Source: Flagellimonas flava (GTDB lineage: Bacteria > Bacteroidota > Bacteroidia > Flavobacteriales > Flavobacteriaceae). Taken from it: 64,000 bases of DNA. Within the stretch, counting starts at the first letter, position 1. Every line of letters starts with the position of its first letter. Location of the stretch: NCBI RefSeq assembly GCF_900129665.1, contig NZ_FQWL01000002.1:310001-374000 (forward strand). The letters run 5' to 3'. The notes below the pieces were generated by a model. The model was not told the origin of the DNA. It saw nothing but the letters and a program-made list of their open reading frames with translations, and ran no database searches. A program made the position numbers and the translations under genes. Shown one piece after another: positions 37,386 through 45,251 of the stretch.

Positions 37386-37594
37386 CTATGCTTTTTTTAA
37401 AAACTGGGTTTTCAACACTATATGGGATTTACCAATCCTACATTCCACCTCCTGGGTGCTGTTGGTCAACCGAATATTCTTAATAAGATTCCGCGCTTCA
37501 AGGTTTTTGACATCCCTTTAATCTTTAAGTCTTTGGTGACATGCACGTTGTCGCCATTTTCCAAAATATTCCCGTTGCTGTCCTTGGTGTCCAT
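37386..37594 (-). pseudogene. Short PhnA-like (alkylphosphonate utilisation) gene with a one-base frameshift
   Basis: Reading the minus strand from the ATG at 37594 gives MDTKDSNGNILENGDNV.. up to KDLKIKGMSKTLKRG, the typical start of the short PhnA C-terminal domain. The frame then runs into a stop. In the next frame the sequence continues NLIKNIRLTNSTQEVEC.. to FLKKA and a TAG at 37386, exactly as the family demands. One base is missing near 37490-37492: the span is 209 bases where 70 codons need 210. It is therefore either a broken gene or a sequencing error. The gene sits alone between the TPM-domain and acylase genes. The family is only loosely linked to phosphonate use. Confidence 0.75.
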
Positions 37595-37635
37595 TGTTTC
37601 AATTTAATGGTGAAAATACAGGAAATCAAATCGAT

Positions 37636-38691
37636 TTACCAACTCCCGCTGGACCCGCCACCACCAGAGCTCCCGCCCCCACCGGAAAAACTGCTTGAAC
37701 TACCAGAGGAAGACCCTGAACCAGATGCAAATGAATGTGTTCCTGAAGAGGAGAAGGTCTTTCTCATATACTTTTTATCGTTTTTATACAACGACAGTTT
37801 GAAGTCTTCCTTCCCCTTGATCATAATTTTTAGTGTTGCAAGAAGCAACGTAATTGTGAAGAAACCTCCAATAACCCAATACAACCAGGAATTACTTTCC
37901 AACAATTTTTCATAATCCTCTATTTTAATGCCCAAATCAAAAATCATGGTCACGAAAAACAACGGCATCAATATAAAAACCAGCGAAAACATGGTAGGAA
38001 TCATGCCAAAAATCACCATAAAGAAACCCTGAAGCAATCCTAGTTTACCAATGAGCATCCCTCGGAACATTTCTATAATACCAGAGTAACTTTTGTAGAA
38101 GATAAAACCTCCGGCGCTAATAAAAATCATAAGAAAAAGAGACATGAAAATTCGGACCGGCCCATCTATTCCTTCTTCTTCCGACTCGATTTCCTGTTTA
38201 AACTCTTCCAATGCCTCCGGATGGGTCAAAAATGCAATAATTTGGTCGGCAGCTTGATCTATTCCCTCAAAGTAACGCCCATCCTTAAAATTGGGAATCA
38301 TGGTATTTCGGATGATTCTAGAGGCCACTGCATCGGTTATGTAGGGTTCAAGGCCGTAACCCACTTCAATCCTCACTTCGCGATCATTCTTGGCAAAAAC
38401 CACCAGGACACCATTGTCTTTCCCTTTTTGGCCCAGTTTATTTTGATTGAAGGTTCTGTTGGCGTAGGTCTCAATGGTCTCATTCCCCAGGTTATTAATG
38501 GTAAGTACCACAAGTTGGTTGGAAGTTTCCGTCTCAAAGGACGTCAGTTTGGATCTTAACCCGATCAATTGTTCCTCTGTAAAAATCCCGGCATTGTCCG
38601 TTACGATGTAGCCCAACTGCGGATAAGACTTCTGGGCGATGCCATGCAAGGCCATCAAAAGTAAGGCGAAAACAGTTATCGTTCTGAGCAT
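37636..38691 (-). CDS. TPM-domain (YgcG-type) membrane protein
   Basis: I start at the ATG at 38691 (351 residues), which begins a signal peptide (MLRTITVFALLLMALHGIAQ). A TPM domain follows (about residues 25-150: IVTDNAGIF, VVLTINNLGNETIETYANRTF, GVLVVFAKNDREVRIEVGYGLE), then three or four membrane helices (about 180-300), and a tail of almost only Gly and Ser ending SGSW. This is the standard layout of YgcG/TPM proteins, of which some have phosphatase activity on the lumenal side (known for the plant TLP18.3 homologue) and others affect protein complex repair. It is monocistronic as far as visible. Confidence 0.88.
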   Translation of the reverse strand: MLRTITVFALLLMALHGIAQKSYPQLGYIVTDNAGIFTEEQLIGLRSKLTSFETETSNQLVVLTINNLGNETIETYANRTFNQNKLGQKGKDNGVLVVFAKNDREVRIEVGYGLEPYITDAVASRIIRNTMIPNFKDGRYFEGIDQAADQIIAFLTHPEALEEFKQEIESEEEGIDGPVRIFMSLFLMIFISAGGFIFYKSYSGIIEMFRGMLIGKLGLLQGFFMVIFGMIPTMFSLVFILMPLFFVTMIFDLGIKIEDYEKLLESNSWLYWVIGGFFTITLLLATLKIMIKGKEDFKLSLYKNDKKYMRKTFSSSGTHSFASGSGSSSGSSSSFSGGGGSSGGGGSSGSW

Positions 38692-38819
38692 GATGCTGGA
38701 TGAAAAACACCTAAATATACACAAGTTGGGTGGTTAAGTTAATTTCTCACCAATCTTTTCCGCAGCTCTCCTTACTCTATTAATTTGAAGTAAATTGCAC
38801 ATTCCTTTTAAATTATCCC

Positions 38820-40556
38820 ATGGCTGAAAAAAAGGTGAGTATCCTAACGGCATTTAAAACTATTATTTGGCCAAAACGAAAGTTGGTATTTATAGGTTTG
38901 TTACTCATTGCCGTAAGCAAGTCTGCCAGTTTTGTTGCGCCAATTGCTTCCAAATACCTGATTGATGATGTCATTGTCAACAAGGATTTGGACATGCTCA
39001 AATACCTGGTAGGAGGTGTAATGTTGGCCATTTTTGTCCAGGCCGTCACCTCTTTTTTACTCACCAGGATCTTAAGTGTTCAGGCTCAATATCTGATTTC
39101 GGAGCTTAGGGCACAGGTGCAGAAAAAAGTACTCGCACTTCCCATTCGGTTCTTTGACAATACCAAATCCGGGGCACTGGTTTCCCGAATCATGTCTGAT
39201 GTGGAAGGTGTTCGGAACTTGGTCGGAACGGGGTTAGTCCAGTTGGTTGGAGGTGTAATTACAGCAGTGGTTTCACTGATTCTTTTATTGGATATTGATG
39301 TATTCATGACCCTGTTTACGTTCATTCCCCTTATCATTTTTGCCATAATCGCCTTAAAAGCTTTTAAGATCATCCGTCCAATTTTTAGAGATCGAGGGAA
39401 AATAAATGCGGAAGTCAAAGGAAGGCTGACCGAAACCTTGGGAGGTATACGGGTGATCAAGGGGTTCAATGCTGAACAGCAAGAAAAGGAAGTTTTTGAA
39501 GGCGGTGTCGATCGTTTGTACCAAAATGTAAAAAAGAGTTTGACCACAACCGCGTTTATGACCAGTTCTTCCACTTTCTTATTGGGGGTGGCCACAACTA
39601 GTGTAATGGGTTTTGGAGGTTATAAGATTATTGAGGGAGCACTTACAATTGGGCAATTTGTTGAATTCACCGTGTTGCTTGGACTTATGATCGCACCAAT
39701 TGTGCAGATGAGCAATATTGGGAGTCAATTGACCGAAGCCTTGGCAGGATTAGATCGTACGGAGGAACTTATGAATATGGAGGAGGAGTCACAGGTCGGA
39801 GAAAGGACTTTACAGCTGGACACTATCGTTGGCAATATGCGATTTTCCAAGGTCTCCTTTTCTTATGAGGAAGATAAGGAGGTATTGCACAATATTAGTT
39901 TTGACGTGAAATCGGGCGAAGTCATCGCCTTGGTGGGCAGCTCCGGTTCTGGAAAATCCACAATCGCCGGGTTGGCCGCCAGTTTTCTGAATCCGGACTC
40001 TGGTATGATCACAATTGACGGAAAGGACCTCTCCAAAGTTGATCTGAAGAGCTTTCGACAGCATTTGGGGGTAGTGCTCCAAGACGATTTTTTGTTTGAA
40101 GGAACCATACGGGAAAACATCCTATTCCCTAGGCCTGATGCCAACGAAAGACAGCTCAATCAGGCCGTTAAAGCTGCCTATGTTGATGAGTTTACCGATC
40201 GGTTTGAGGAAGGATTGGATACACTGATAGGAGAACGCGGTGTGAAGCTTTCAGGAGGACAGCGGCAACGGATTGCGATAGCCCGTGCCGTTCTTGCGGA
40301 CCCTAAGATCCTAATTTTGGATGAGGCCACATCCAGTCTCGACACGGAATCCGAGGCATTGATCCAAAAAAGTTTGGCGGAGCTGACCAAAGGCAGAACT
40401 ACCTTTGTTATCGCTCACCGTCTGAGTACAATTCGCAAAGCGGATCAAATTCTAGTGATTGAAGAGGGGCACATCAAAGAGCAGGGTACGCATGACGAAC
40501 TTATCGCAGCCCAAGGGCGTTATTACAACTTGTTCACCTATCAGGCAAGAATTTAA
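38820..40556 (+). CDS. ABC exporter, fused permease-ATPase (MsbA/multidrug type)
   Basis: 578 residues with an N-terminal transmembrane domain of six helices (about 15-310) and a C-terminal ATPase. Walker A GSSGSGKST is at about 372-380, the signature LSGGQRQR at about 478-485, Walker B ILILDEATSSLD at about 499-510, and the switch His in IAHRLST (about 531-537). Half-transporters of this kind homodimerise and flip lipids, drugs or peptides outward. The closest known function is MsbA-like lipid A/lipid flipping or multidrug export. It is convergent with the ferredoxin gene and the stop codons overlap by four bases. Confidence 0.92.
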   Translation: MAEKKVSILTAFKTIIWPKRKLVFIGLLLIAVSKSASFVAPIASKYLIDDVIVNKDLDMLKYLVGGVMLAIFVQAVTSFLLTRILSVQAQYLISELRAQVQKKVLALPIRFFDNTKSGALVSRIMSDVEGVRNLVGTGLVQLVGGVITAVVSLILLLDIDVFMTLFTFIPLIIFAIIALKAFKIIRPIFRDRGKINAEVKGRLTETLGGIRVIKGFNAEQQEKEVFEGGVDRLYQNVKKSLTTTAFMTSSSTFLLGVATTSVMGFGGYKIIEGALTIGQFVEFTVLLGLMIAPIVQMSNIGSQLTEALAGLDRTEELMNMEEESQVGERTLQLDTIVGNMRFSKVSFSYEEDKEVLHNISFDVKSGEVIALVGSSGSGKSTIAGLAASFLNPDSGMITIDGKDLSKVDLKSFRQHLGVVLQDDFLFEGTIRENILFPRPDANERQLNQAVKAAYVDEFTDRFEEGLDTLIGERGVKLSGGQRQRIAIARAVLADPKILILDEATSSLDTESEALIQKSLAELTKGRTTFVIAHRLSTIRKADQILVIEEGHIKEQGTHDELIAAQGRYYNLFTYQARI

Positions 40557-40885
40557 CCTTCTTCCGGAGCCAATTCCACTTCCAGGCCATCCAGGTTTTC
40601 GGTCATGTGAATCTGACAGCCAAGACGGCTGTTTTCCTCCACAAAAAAGGCTTCGGCCAGCATAGCGTCCTCATCATCTGATTTTTCCGGAAGCTCATGA
40701 TCGGATTTCACATAACATTGGCATGAGGCGCACATCGCCATCCCTCCACAGATACCAATGGTCCCTTCGGGAGCCAGCTCATAGGAACGTACCACCTCCA
40801 TCAGATTCATGTTCATATCCGTTGGGGCATCTACCTCATGTAAAACGCCATCGCGATCGGTGATTTTTATTTTAATATCGGACAT
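40553..40885 (-). CDS. 2Fe-2S ferredoxin, adrenodoxin type
   Basis: 110 residues with the 2Fe-2S ligand pattern C-x5-C-x2-C (ICGGMAMCASCQC, about residues 44-56) and the distal Cys in LGCQIHM (about 91-97), as in adrenodoxin/putidaredoxin-type ferredoxins. It transfers single electrons and is placed two bases after a ferredoxin-NADP reductase gene, which is its obvious electron donor. With mrp and the NifU-domain gene upstream this forms a Fe-S/redox set. Confidence 0.92.
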   Translation of the reverse strand: MSDIKIKITDRDGVLHEVDAPTDMNMNLMEVVRSYELAPEGTIGICGGMAMCASCQCYVKSDHELPEKSDDEDAMLAEAFFVEENSRLGCQIHMTENLDGLEVELAPEEG

Positions 40886-40887
40886 TA

Positions 40888-41946
40888 CTATTCAATACTT
40901 TTTACAACTGCCTTTGGCGCCTCTTTTTTGCTTCCATCAAACCCTGTAACACCACCAACCGTTGTGTATTTCATTACATATTTTTTATCTGGGTGAATGC
41001 GCTGATAGGCACTTTGGCACATCAGGGTAGCTTCATGGAACCCGCACAAAATCAACTTTAACTTTCCTGGATAGGTATTTACATCCCCAATGGCATAAAT
41101 TCCAGGAATATTGGTTTGATAATCCAAAGTATTGTCCACTTTGATGGCATTCTTCTCAATTTCCAAGCCCCAGTCTGCAATGGGCCCCAATTTAGGGGAA
41201 AGTCCAAAAAGAGGTATAAAATTGTCCACTTCCAGATCAATTTCTTTTGAATCGTCTGTTTTTCTAACAATAACCTTTTCCAATTTTTCCTTCCCTTGAA
41301 GATCTATTACCTCAGCGGGAGTAATCAAACTTATTTTCCCTTGATTTTTCAGTTCCTGAACTTTCTCCACGGAATCCAAGGCTCCCCTAAATTCATTTCG
41401 GCGATGCACTAGTGTAACTTCAGTGGCTATATTGGCAAGAAAGATTGACCAATCCAATGCGGAATCCCCTCCTCCGGCTATAACAACCTTTTTATTGCGA
41501 TACACCTCCGGTTCTTTGATCATATAGGCCACACCTCTATCCTCAAATTGAGTAAGATTCTCCAGTTGTGGCTTTCTGGGTTCAAAACTACCCAGTCCAC
41601 CTGCTATGGCCACAATTGGGGCATTATGCTTTGTGCCTTTGTTGGTGGTCACCAAAAAGGTGTCATCCTCTAATTTTTCAATGGTTTCTGCTCTTTCCCC
41701 AAGTGTAAACCCGGGTTGAAAAGGTTTTATCTGCTCCATAAGATTATCCACAAGTTCACCAGCCAAAACCTCTGGAAACCCAGGGATATCGTAAATTGGT
41801 TTTTTAGGGTAAATCTCTGCACATTGACCACCGGGTTGGGGCAATGCATCTATCAAATGGCATTTGAGCTGCAACAAACCTGCCTCAAAAACAGCAAAAA
41901 GACCCGTAGGCCCAGCTCCAATAATCAGAATATCGGTTTTAATCAT
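40888..41946 (-). CDS. Ferredoxin-NADP+ reductase, thioredoxin-reductase-like type
   Basis: 352-residue flavoprotein with an FAD site (GAGPTGLFAVFEAG, about residues 8-21) and an NADPH site (IAGGGDSALDW, about 154-164). The redox-active CxxC of thioredoxin reductases is absent (AGGGDSALDWS at that location), which makes ferredoxin-NADP reductase (the Bacillus YumC/Chlorobium type) the better call. The C-terminal GIYAIGDVNTYPGKLKLI motif is typical. It is coupled with the ferredoxin gene (two bases) and lies 70 bases after the NifU-domain gene. Confidence 0.9.
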   Translation of the reverse strand: MIKTDILIIGAGPTGLFAVFEAGLLQLKCHLIDALPQPGGQCAEIYPKKPIYDIPGFPEVLAGELVDNLMEQIKPFQPGFTLGERAETIEKLEDDTFLVTTNKGTKHNAPIVAIAGGLGSFEPRKPQLENLTQFEDRGVAYMIKEPEVYRNKKVVIAGGGDSALDWSIFLANIATEVTLVHRRNEFRGALDSVEKVQELKNQGKISLITPAEVIDLQGKEKLEKVIVRKTDDSKEIDLEVDNFIPLFGLSPKLGPIADWGLEIEKNAIKVDNTLDYQTNIPGIYAIGDVNTYPGKLKLILCGFHEATLMCQSAYQRIHPDKKYVMKYTTVGGVTGFDGSKKEAPKAVVKSIE

Positions 41947-42016
41947 TCCACAAGGGTATTTGGATATCTGCGCAACTTAGGATTTGTTGTAGACAGGAAT
42001 TATGACTTATGTCAGT

Positions 42017-42262
42017 CTAGCTTACGTTAATGACCTCCTCTATCTGAGGAGCATACTTCTTAATCGTCATTTCCACCCCACTTTTTAGGGTCATCTGGTT
42101 TACACTGCACCCAATGCAATTGCCCTCTAGCTTTACCTTCACTAAACTATCGTTATCGATGGAAATCAATGAAATGTCACCTCCATCACTTTGAAGAAAA
42201 GGTCTTATCTCATCCAGTGCCTTCTCCACATTGCTTTTTATTTCTTCTGATGTCATGCTCAT
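42017..42262 (-). CDS. NifU C-terminal-like Fe-S scaffold protein
   Basis: 81 residues that match the NifU C-terminal domain: a helix with VEKALDEIRPFLQSDGGDI and the cluster-binding motif NCIGC with Cys49 and Cys52. Such stand-alone Nfu-type proteins carry a 4Fe-4S or 2Fe-2S cluster and pass it to targets. It overlaps the mrp gene by four bases (ATGA), so both are made together. Context supports a role in Fe-S assembly. Confidence 0.92.
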   Translation of the reverse strand: MSMTSEEIKSNVEKALDEIRPFLQSDGGDISLISIDNDSLVKVKLEGNCIGCSVNQMTLKSGVEMTIKKYAPQIEEVINVS

Positions 42263-43398
42263 TTCTTTTTAACGGCAGCACACCCTGCCATTGTTGTAAT
42301 CTTTATTGCCTCTGTAGGCGGTAAATCAGTATTTCTTCGCACCAATTCCTGAACCACGTTTTTGGTGAGGTCCTCAAACGCTTCTTCCGTAGGTGTTGCC
42401 GTCTGCATGGCAGCCGGTCTTCCCACATCTCCAGCTTCCCTTATGCTTTGGACCAATGGTATTTCGCCAAGAAAGGGTATTTCCAAATTCTCTGCCAAAT
42501 TTTTGGCGCCATCTTTCCCAAAGATATGATATTTGTTGCTAGGCAGCTCTTCTGGTGTAAAGTAGGCCATGTTTTCCACAATGCCCAAAACGGGAACACT
42601 TATAGCCTCTTGTTGAAACATTGCAACCCCCTTGCGTGCATCTGCCAAGGCAATCTCCTGAGGTGTACTCACCACCACTGCACCGGTAACCGGCAGTGAT
42701 TGCATAATGCTCAGATGGATATCCCCAGTTCCCGGAGGAAGGTCTAAAAGCAAAAAGTCCAATTCACCCCAATGGGCATCAAAAATCATTTGATTGAGTG
42801 CTTTGGATGCCATTGGCCCCCTCCAAATAACCGCCTGGTTGGGTTGGGTAAAAAAACCAATCGACAATAGCTTAACCCCATAGTTTTCTACGGGCTTCAT
42901 TTTGGATTTGCCGTTGATGTTTACCGATAACGGCTTTTCCAGCGCCACATCAAACATAATGGGCATTGACGGACCGTAGATATCCGTATCCAAAAGCCCA
43001 ACTTTAAAGCCCATTTTGGCCAAGGTAACTGCCAAGTTGGCCGTGACCGTAGATTTTCCAACTCCGCCTTTCCCTGAAGCTACCGCAATAATATTTTGGA
43101 TACCTGGAATTGGGCTCCCCTTAATTTGGTTGACCTTGGGTTTTGCAGGCGCATCCACTTTGAGGTTGACCTTAATCTTGGCCTTTTCGTAGACCTCCTT
43201 ATGTATGATTTTAAGTATCTCTACCTCGGTCTTCTTTTTGGCCTGAAGGCTTGGGTTCTTTATGGTAACATCTACTTCCACCTCATCACCAAAAACCTGA
43301 ATATTGGTCACCGCACCGCTTTCCACTAAATTTTGTCCTTCACCTGGTGCAGAAATGTTTTCTAAAGCCTTGAGTATGTCTGCTTTTTTCAGCTTCAT
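42259..43398 (-). CDS. Mrp/NBP35-type Fe-S carrier ATPase
   Basis: 379 residues. The N-terminal ~90 form a MIP18/DUF59 domain, followed by a ParA/MinD-like ATPase with deviant Walker A GKGGVGKST (about 111-119) and the downstream LLDLPPGTGD segment. The CxxC pair that many Mrp proteins carry after ENMAYF is replaced here by a stretch without Cys (TPEELPSNKY), as in other Bacteroidetes Mrp proteins; one Cys remains near the C-terminus (AGC). It should bind and deliver Fe-S clusters, which fits the NifU-domain gene downstream. Confidence 0.9.
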   Translation of the reverse strand: MKLKKADILKALENISAPGEGQNLVESGAVTNIQVFGDEVEVDVTIKNPSLQAKKKTEVEILKIIHKEVYEKAKIKVNLKVDAPAKPKVNQIKGSPIPGIQNIIAVASGKGGVGKSTVTANLAVTLAKMGFKVGLLDTDIYGPSMPIMFDVALEKPLSVNINGKSKMKPVENYGVKLLSIGFFTQPNQAVIWRGPMASKALNQMIFDAHWGELDFLLLDLPPGTGDIHLSIMQSLPVTGAVVVSTPQEIALADARKGVAMFQQEAISVPVLGIVENMAYFTPEELPSNKYHIFGKDGAKNLAENLEIPFLGEIPLVQSIREAGDVGRPAAMQTATPTEEAFEDLTKNVVQELVRRNTDLPPTEAIKITTMAGCAAVKKK

Positions 43399-43441
43399 CT
43401 ATCTTATTTTGTTTGCAGTCGTTTAAACCGATTCTAAATTA

Positions 43442-43449
43442 CAAAGATA
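43442..43449 (-). promoter_or_regulatory. Candidate promoter -7 box of mrp operon
   Basis: On the minus strand this reads TATCTTTG, an exact match to the Bacteroidetes -7 consensus TAnnTTTG, 43 bases before the mrp start. A clear TTG -33 box at the ideal distance was not found, so this rests on the -7 box and its position only. Confidence 0.4.
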
Positions 43450-43539
43450 CGCCATGCCACTTGGATTAAGAAGTTTGTGTATTGAAAATGAAGATGGTGG
43501 GATAGGCTATCGCTATCTCGTTCCAAACGTTTAGTTTCT

Positions 43540-43866
43540 TTATTCCAGTTCCTTTCCCGGATCCCAAAAAAACTTTTGAAAATCTACAATTTGATTGTCC
43601 TTTACCGATATCCCCTCGTTTTCCAAAAGTTGTTGCATGAGGTTGGTCCCATCAAAATGCTGTTTTCCTGTAAGCACTCCAACACGGTTGACCACACGAT
43701 GGGCAGGAACATCCTTGGCTCCGGAATTGTTCATGGCCCAACCTACCATCCTTGCGCTCCGGGCGGCTCCCAAATATTTGGCGATGGCTCCATAGGAAGT
43801 TACCCGACCAAACGGGATTTGTTTGGCCACTTCATATACCTTGTCAAAGAAGTTTTGTTCCTCCAT
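43540..43866 (-). CDS. Alkyltransferase-like protein (ATL), MGMT family without catalytic Cys
   Basis: 108 residues covering the MGMT DNA-binding/active-site domain: PFGRVTSYGAIA (about 18-29), ARMVGWAMNNS (about 38-48) and the motif PAHRVVNRVG (54-63). Active O6-alkylguanine transferases have PCHRV; Cys is replaced by Ala55, so this should be an ATL protein that binds O6-alkylguanine lesions and hands them to nucleotide excision repair. It abuts the LysE-type gene without a gap and lies at the end of a trmB-lysE-ATL run. Confidence 0.9.
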   Translation of the reverse strand: MEEQNFFDKVYEVAKQIPFGRVTSYGAIAKYLGAARSARMVGWAMNNSGAKDVPAHRVVNRVGVLTGKQHFDGTNLMQQLLENEGISVKDNQIVDFQKFFWDPGKELE

Positions 43867-44496
43867 TTATTTGTAAAAAATTCGAAATAAGGTGATTACC
43901 AATAGTACCAACATAAGTGCACTGAGAATGTAGTTGGAGTTTTTGGAAAACCGGTTGGTCTTGGTCTCCAATTTATTGAAATAGAAAGTATAGAGGTACA
44001 AAACGGAAAAAGTACCACTCCCAGCCGCCAATACAAAAGTGATGGTATCGGCCAGTTCAAACTTTATCCAACCAGCTTCGTTCCACATGGCGTTCAAACC
44101 ACTATAATACGGAATGGTGAGCAGATTAAGCGCCGCCAAAAGGGTTCCTTTAAAAAAGCTGTTCTTTTTGCTCATTTTCACCGCCTCCATCTTCTTCTCC
44201 TTGTTTCGTTTCGCGATTAGAAAAAAGTAGATCGCAAAAAAAGCAAAGACCAGTAATGCGGCCTTAAGTAGCATATCTATGGCCTCGGGGTTCCGATATA
44301 GAAACTTGGAAATTAGCACGGCGATATAGGCTTGCACCATAATCATGGATGACACCCCTAAACTGAAGATCACCCCATTCAGTTTGCCTTTTTCAACGCT
44401 GGTCTTAGCAGCATTCATATTTAACAGTCCAGGTGGCACGGTGGCCATAAACGCCGCGGAAAATGTAGCAAAGAAAAGAATAAGAATGTGCGTCAT
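43867..44496 (-). CDS. LysE-family transporter
   Basis: 209 residues with about six hydrophobic helices and the LysE/RhtB hallmark in the first helix region (PPGLLNMNAAKTSVEKG, about 21-37). These proteins export amino acids or small cations; substrate not determined here. It sits 3 bases after trmB and directly before the ATL gene. Confidence 0.85.
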   Translation of the reverse strand: MTHILILFFATFSAAFMATVPPGLLNMNAAKTSVEKGKLNGVIFSLGVSSMIMVQAYIAVLISKFLYRNPEAIDMLLKAALLVFAFFAIYFFLIAKRNKEKKMEAVKMSKKNSFFKGTLLAALNLLTIPYYSGLNAMWNEAGWIKFELADTITFVLAAGSGTFSVLYLYTFYFNKLETKTNRFSKNSNYILSALMLVLLVITLFRIFYK

Positions 44497-44499
44497 TGG

Positions 44500-45168
44500 T
44501 TAGTGGACCCTAAACTGAATGTAGGTTATTGGTTTTCCTTTCTCAAGATACTGATTTTCATAAAATGTCTGGATTTCAAGTACCTCCGCTGGGCTCCCTG
44601 CATTTTTGTAAACATCGTGATTGGAATATGCGATTTCCAATCCCAAACCTTGCAACAATCCCAGAGTATAACCATGCATAAACTCGCTATCCGTCTTTAA
44701 GTTGACCAGACCATTGGGCTTTAGAATGTGTTTGTACTTTTTCAGGAATTCTGGATTGGTCATCCGGTGTTTGGTGCGCTTAAATTTAATTTGGGGGTCT
44801 GGAAAGGTGATCCAAATCTCATCAACTTCATTTTCTGCAAAGAGCATATCAACAAGTTCTATTTGGGTTCGAAGAAAAGCTACGTTGGCCAAATCCTTTT
44901 CCAAGGCTGTTTTGGCCCCACGCCAAAATCGAGCCCCTTTGATGTCAATTCCAACATAGTTTTTGTCTGGATTTCTTTTCGCCAAGCCCACGGTATACTC
45001 CCCTTTGCCACATCCCAATTCAAGTACAATGGGATTTTCGTTCTTAAAAAACGAAGTCCATTCGCCTTTCAAATGAAATCCTTCCATGATTTCTTCCCTA
45101 GTTGGTTGCACAACATTGGAAAAAGTCTCGTTCTCCTTAAACCGTTTTAATTTGTTTTTACTCCCCAC
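44500..45168 (-). CDS. trmB: tRNA (guanine-N7-)-methyltransferase
   Basis: 222 residues with the SAM-binding motif LELGCGKGEYT (about 49-59), a VGIDIKGARFW segment, and the TrmB signature DEIWITFPDPQIKFKRTKHRM (seen around residues 116-136). It makes m7G46 in the tRNA variable loop. The length is normal. It is the first gene of the trmB-lysE-ATL run, and a candidate -7 box lies 35 bases upstream. Confidence 0.93.
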   Translation of the reverse strand: MGSKNKLKRFKENETFSNVVQPTREEIMEGFHLKGEWTSFFKNENPIVLELGCGKGEYTVGLAKRNPDKNYVGIDIKGARFWRGAKTALEKDLANVAFLRTQIELVDMLFAENEVDEIWITFPDPQIKFKRTKHRMTNPEFLKKYKHILKPNGLVNLKTDSEFMHGYTLGLLQGLGLEIAYSNHDVYKNAGSPAEVLEIQTFYENQYLEKGKPITYIQFRVH

Positions 45169-45202
45169 AGTAATCGAATTGGGTCTAGATTTAATGTTTT
45201 GG

Positions 45203-45210
45203 CAAAACTA
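45203..45210 (-). promoter_or_regulatory. Candidate promoter -7 box of trmB
   Basis: Minus strand reads TAGTTTTG, fitting TAnnTTTG, 35 bases before the trmB start. A TTG on the same strand lies 14 bases further upstream, shorter than the usual 17-23 spacing, so the call is weak. Confidence 0.35.
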
Positions 45211-45251
45211 AGGAAATCCAAAGGCAAAACAGGTTTCGTTTTTTTGCTTTT

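Noticed and set aside
37422..37607. Plus-strand 61-codon ORF over the PhnA-like region
   Set aside because: It has no recognisable family, while the minus strand encodes both halves of a PhnA domain.
40888..41946. Thioredoxin reductase
   Set aside because: The CxxC redox pair is missing and the gene is coupled to a ferredoxin, so ferredoxin-NADP reductase fits better.
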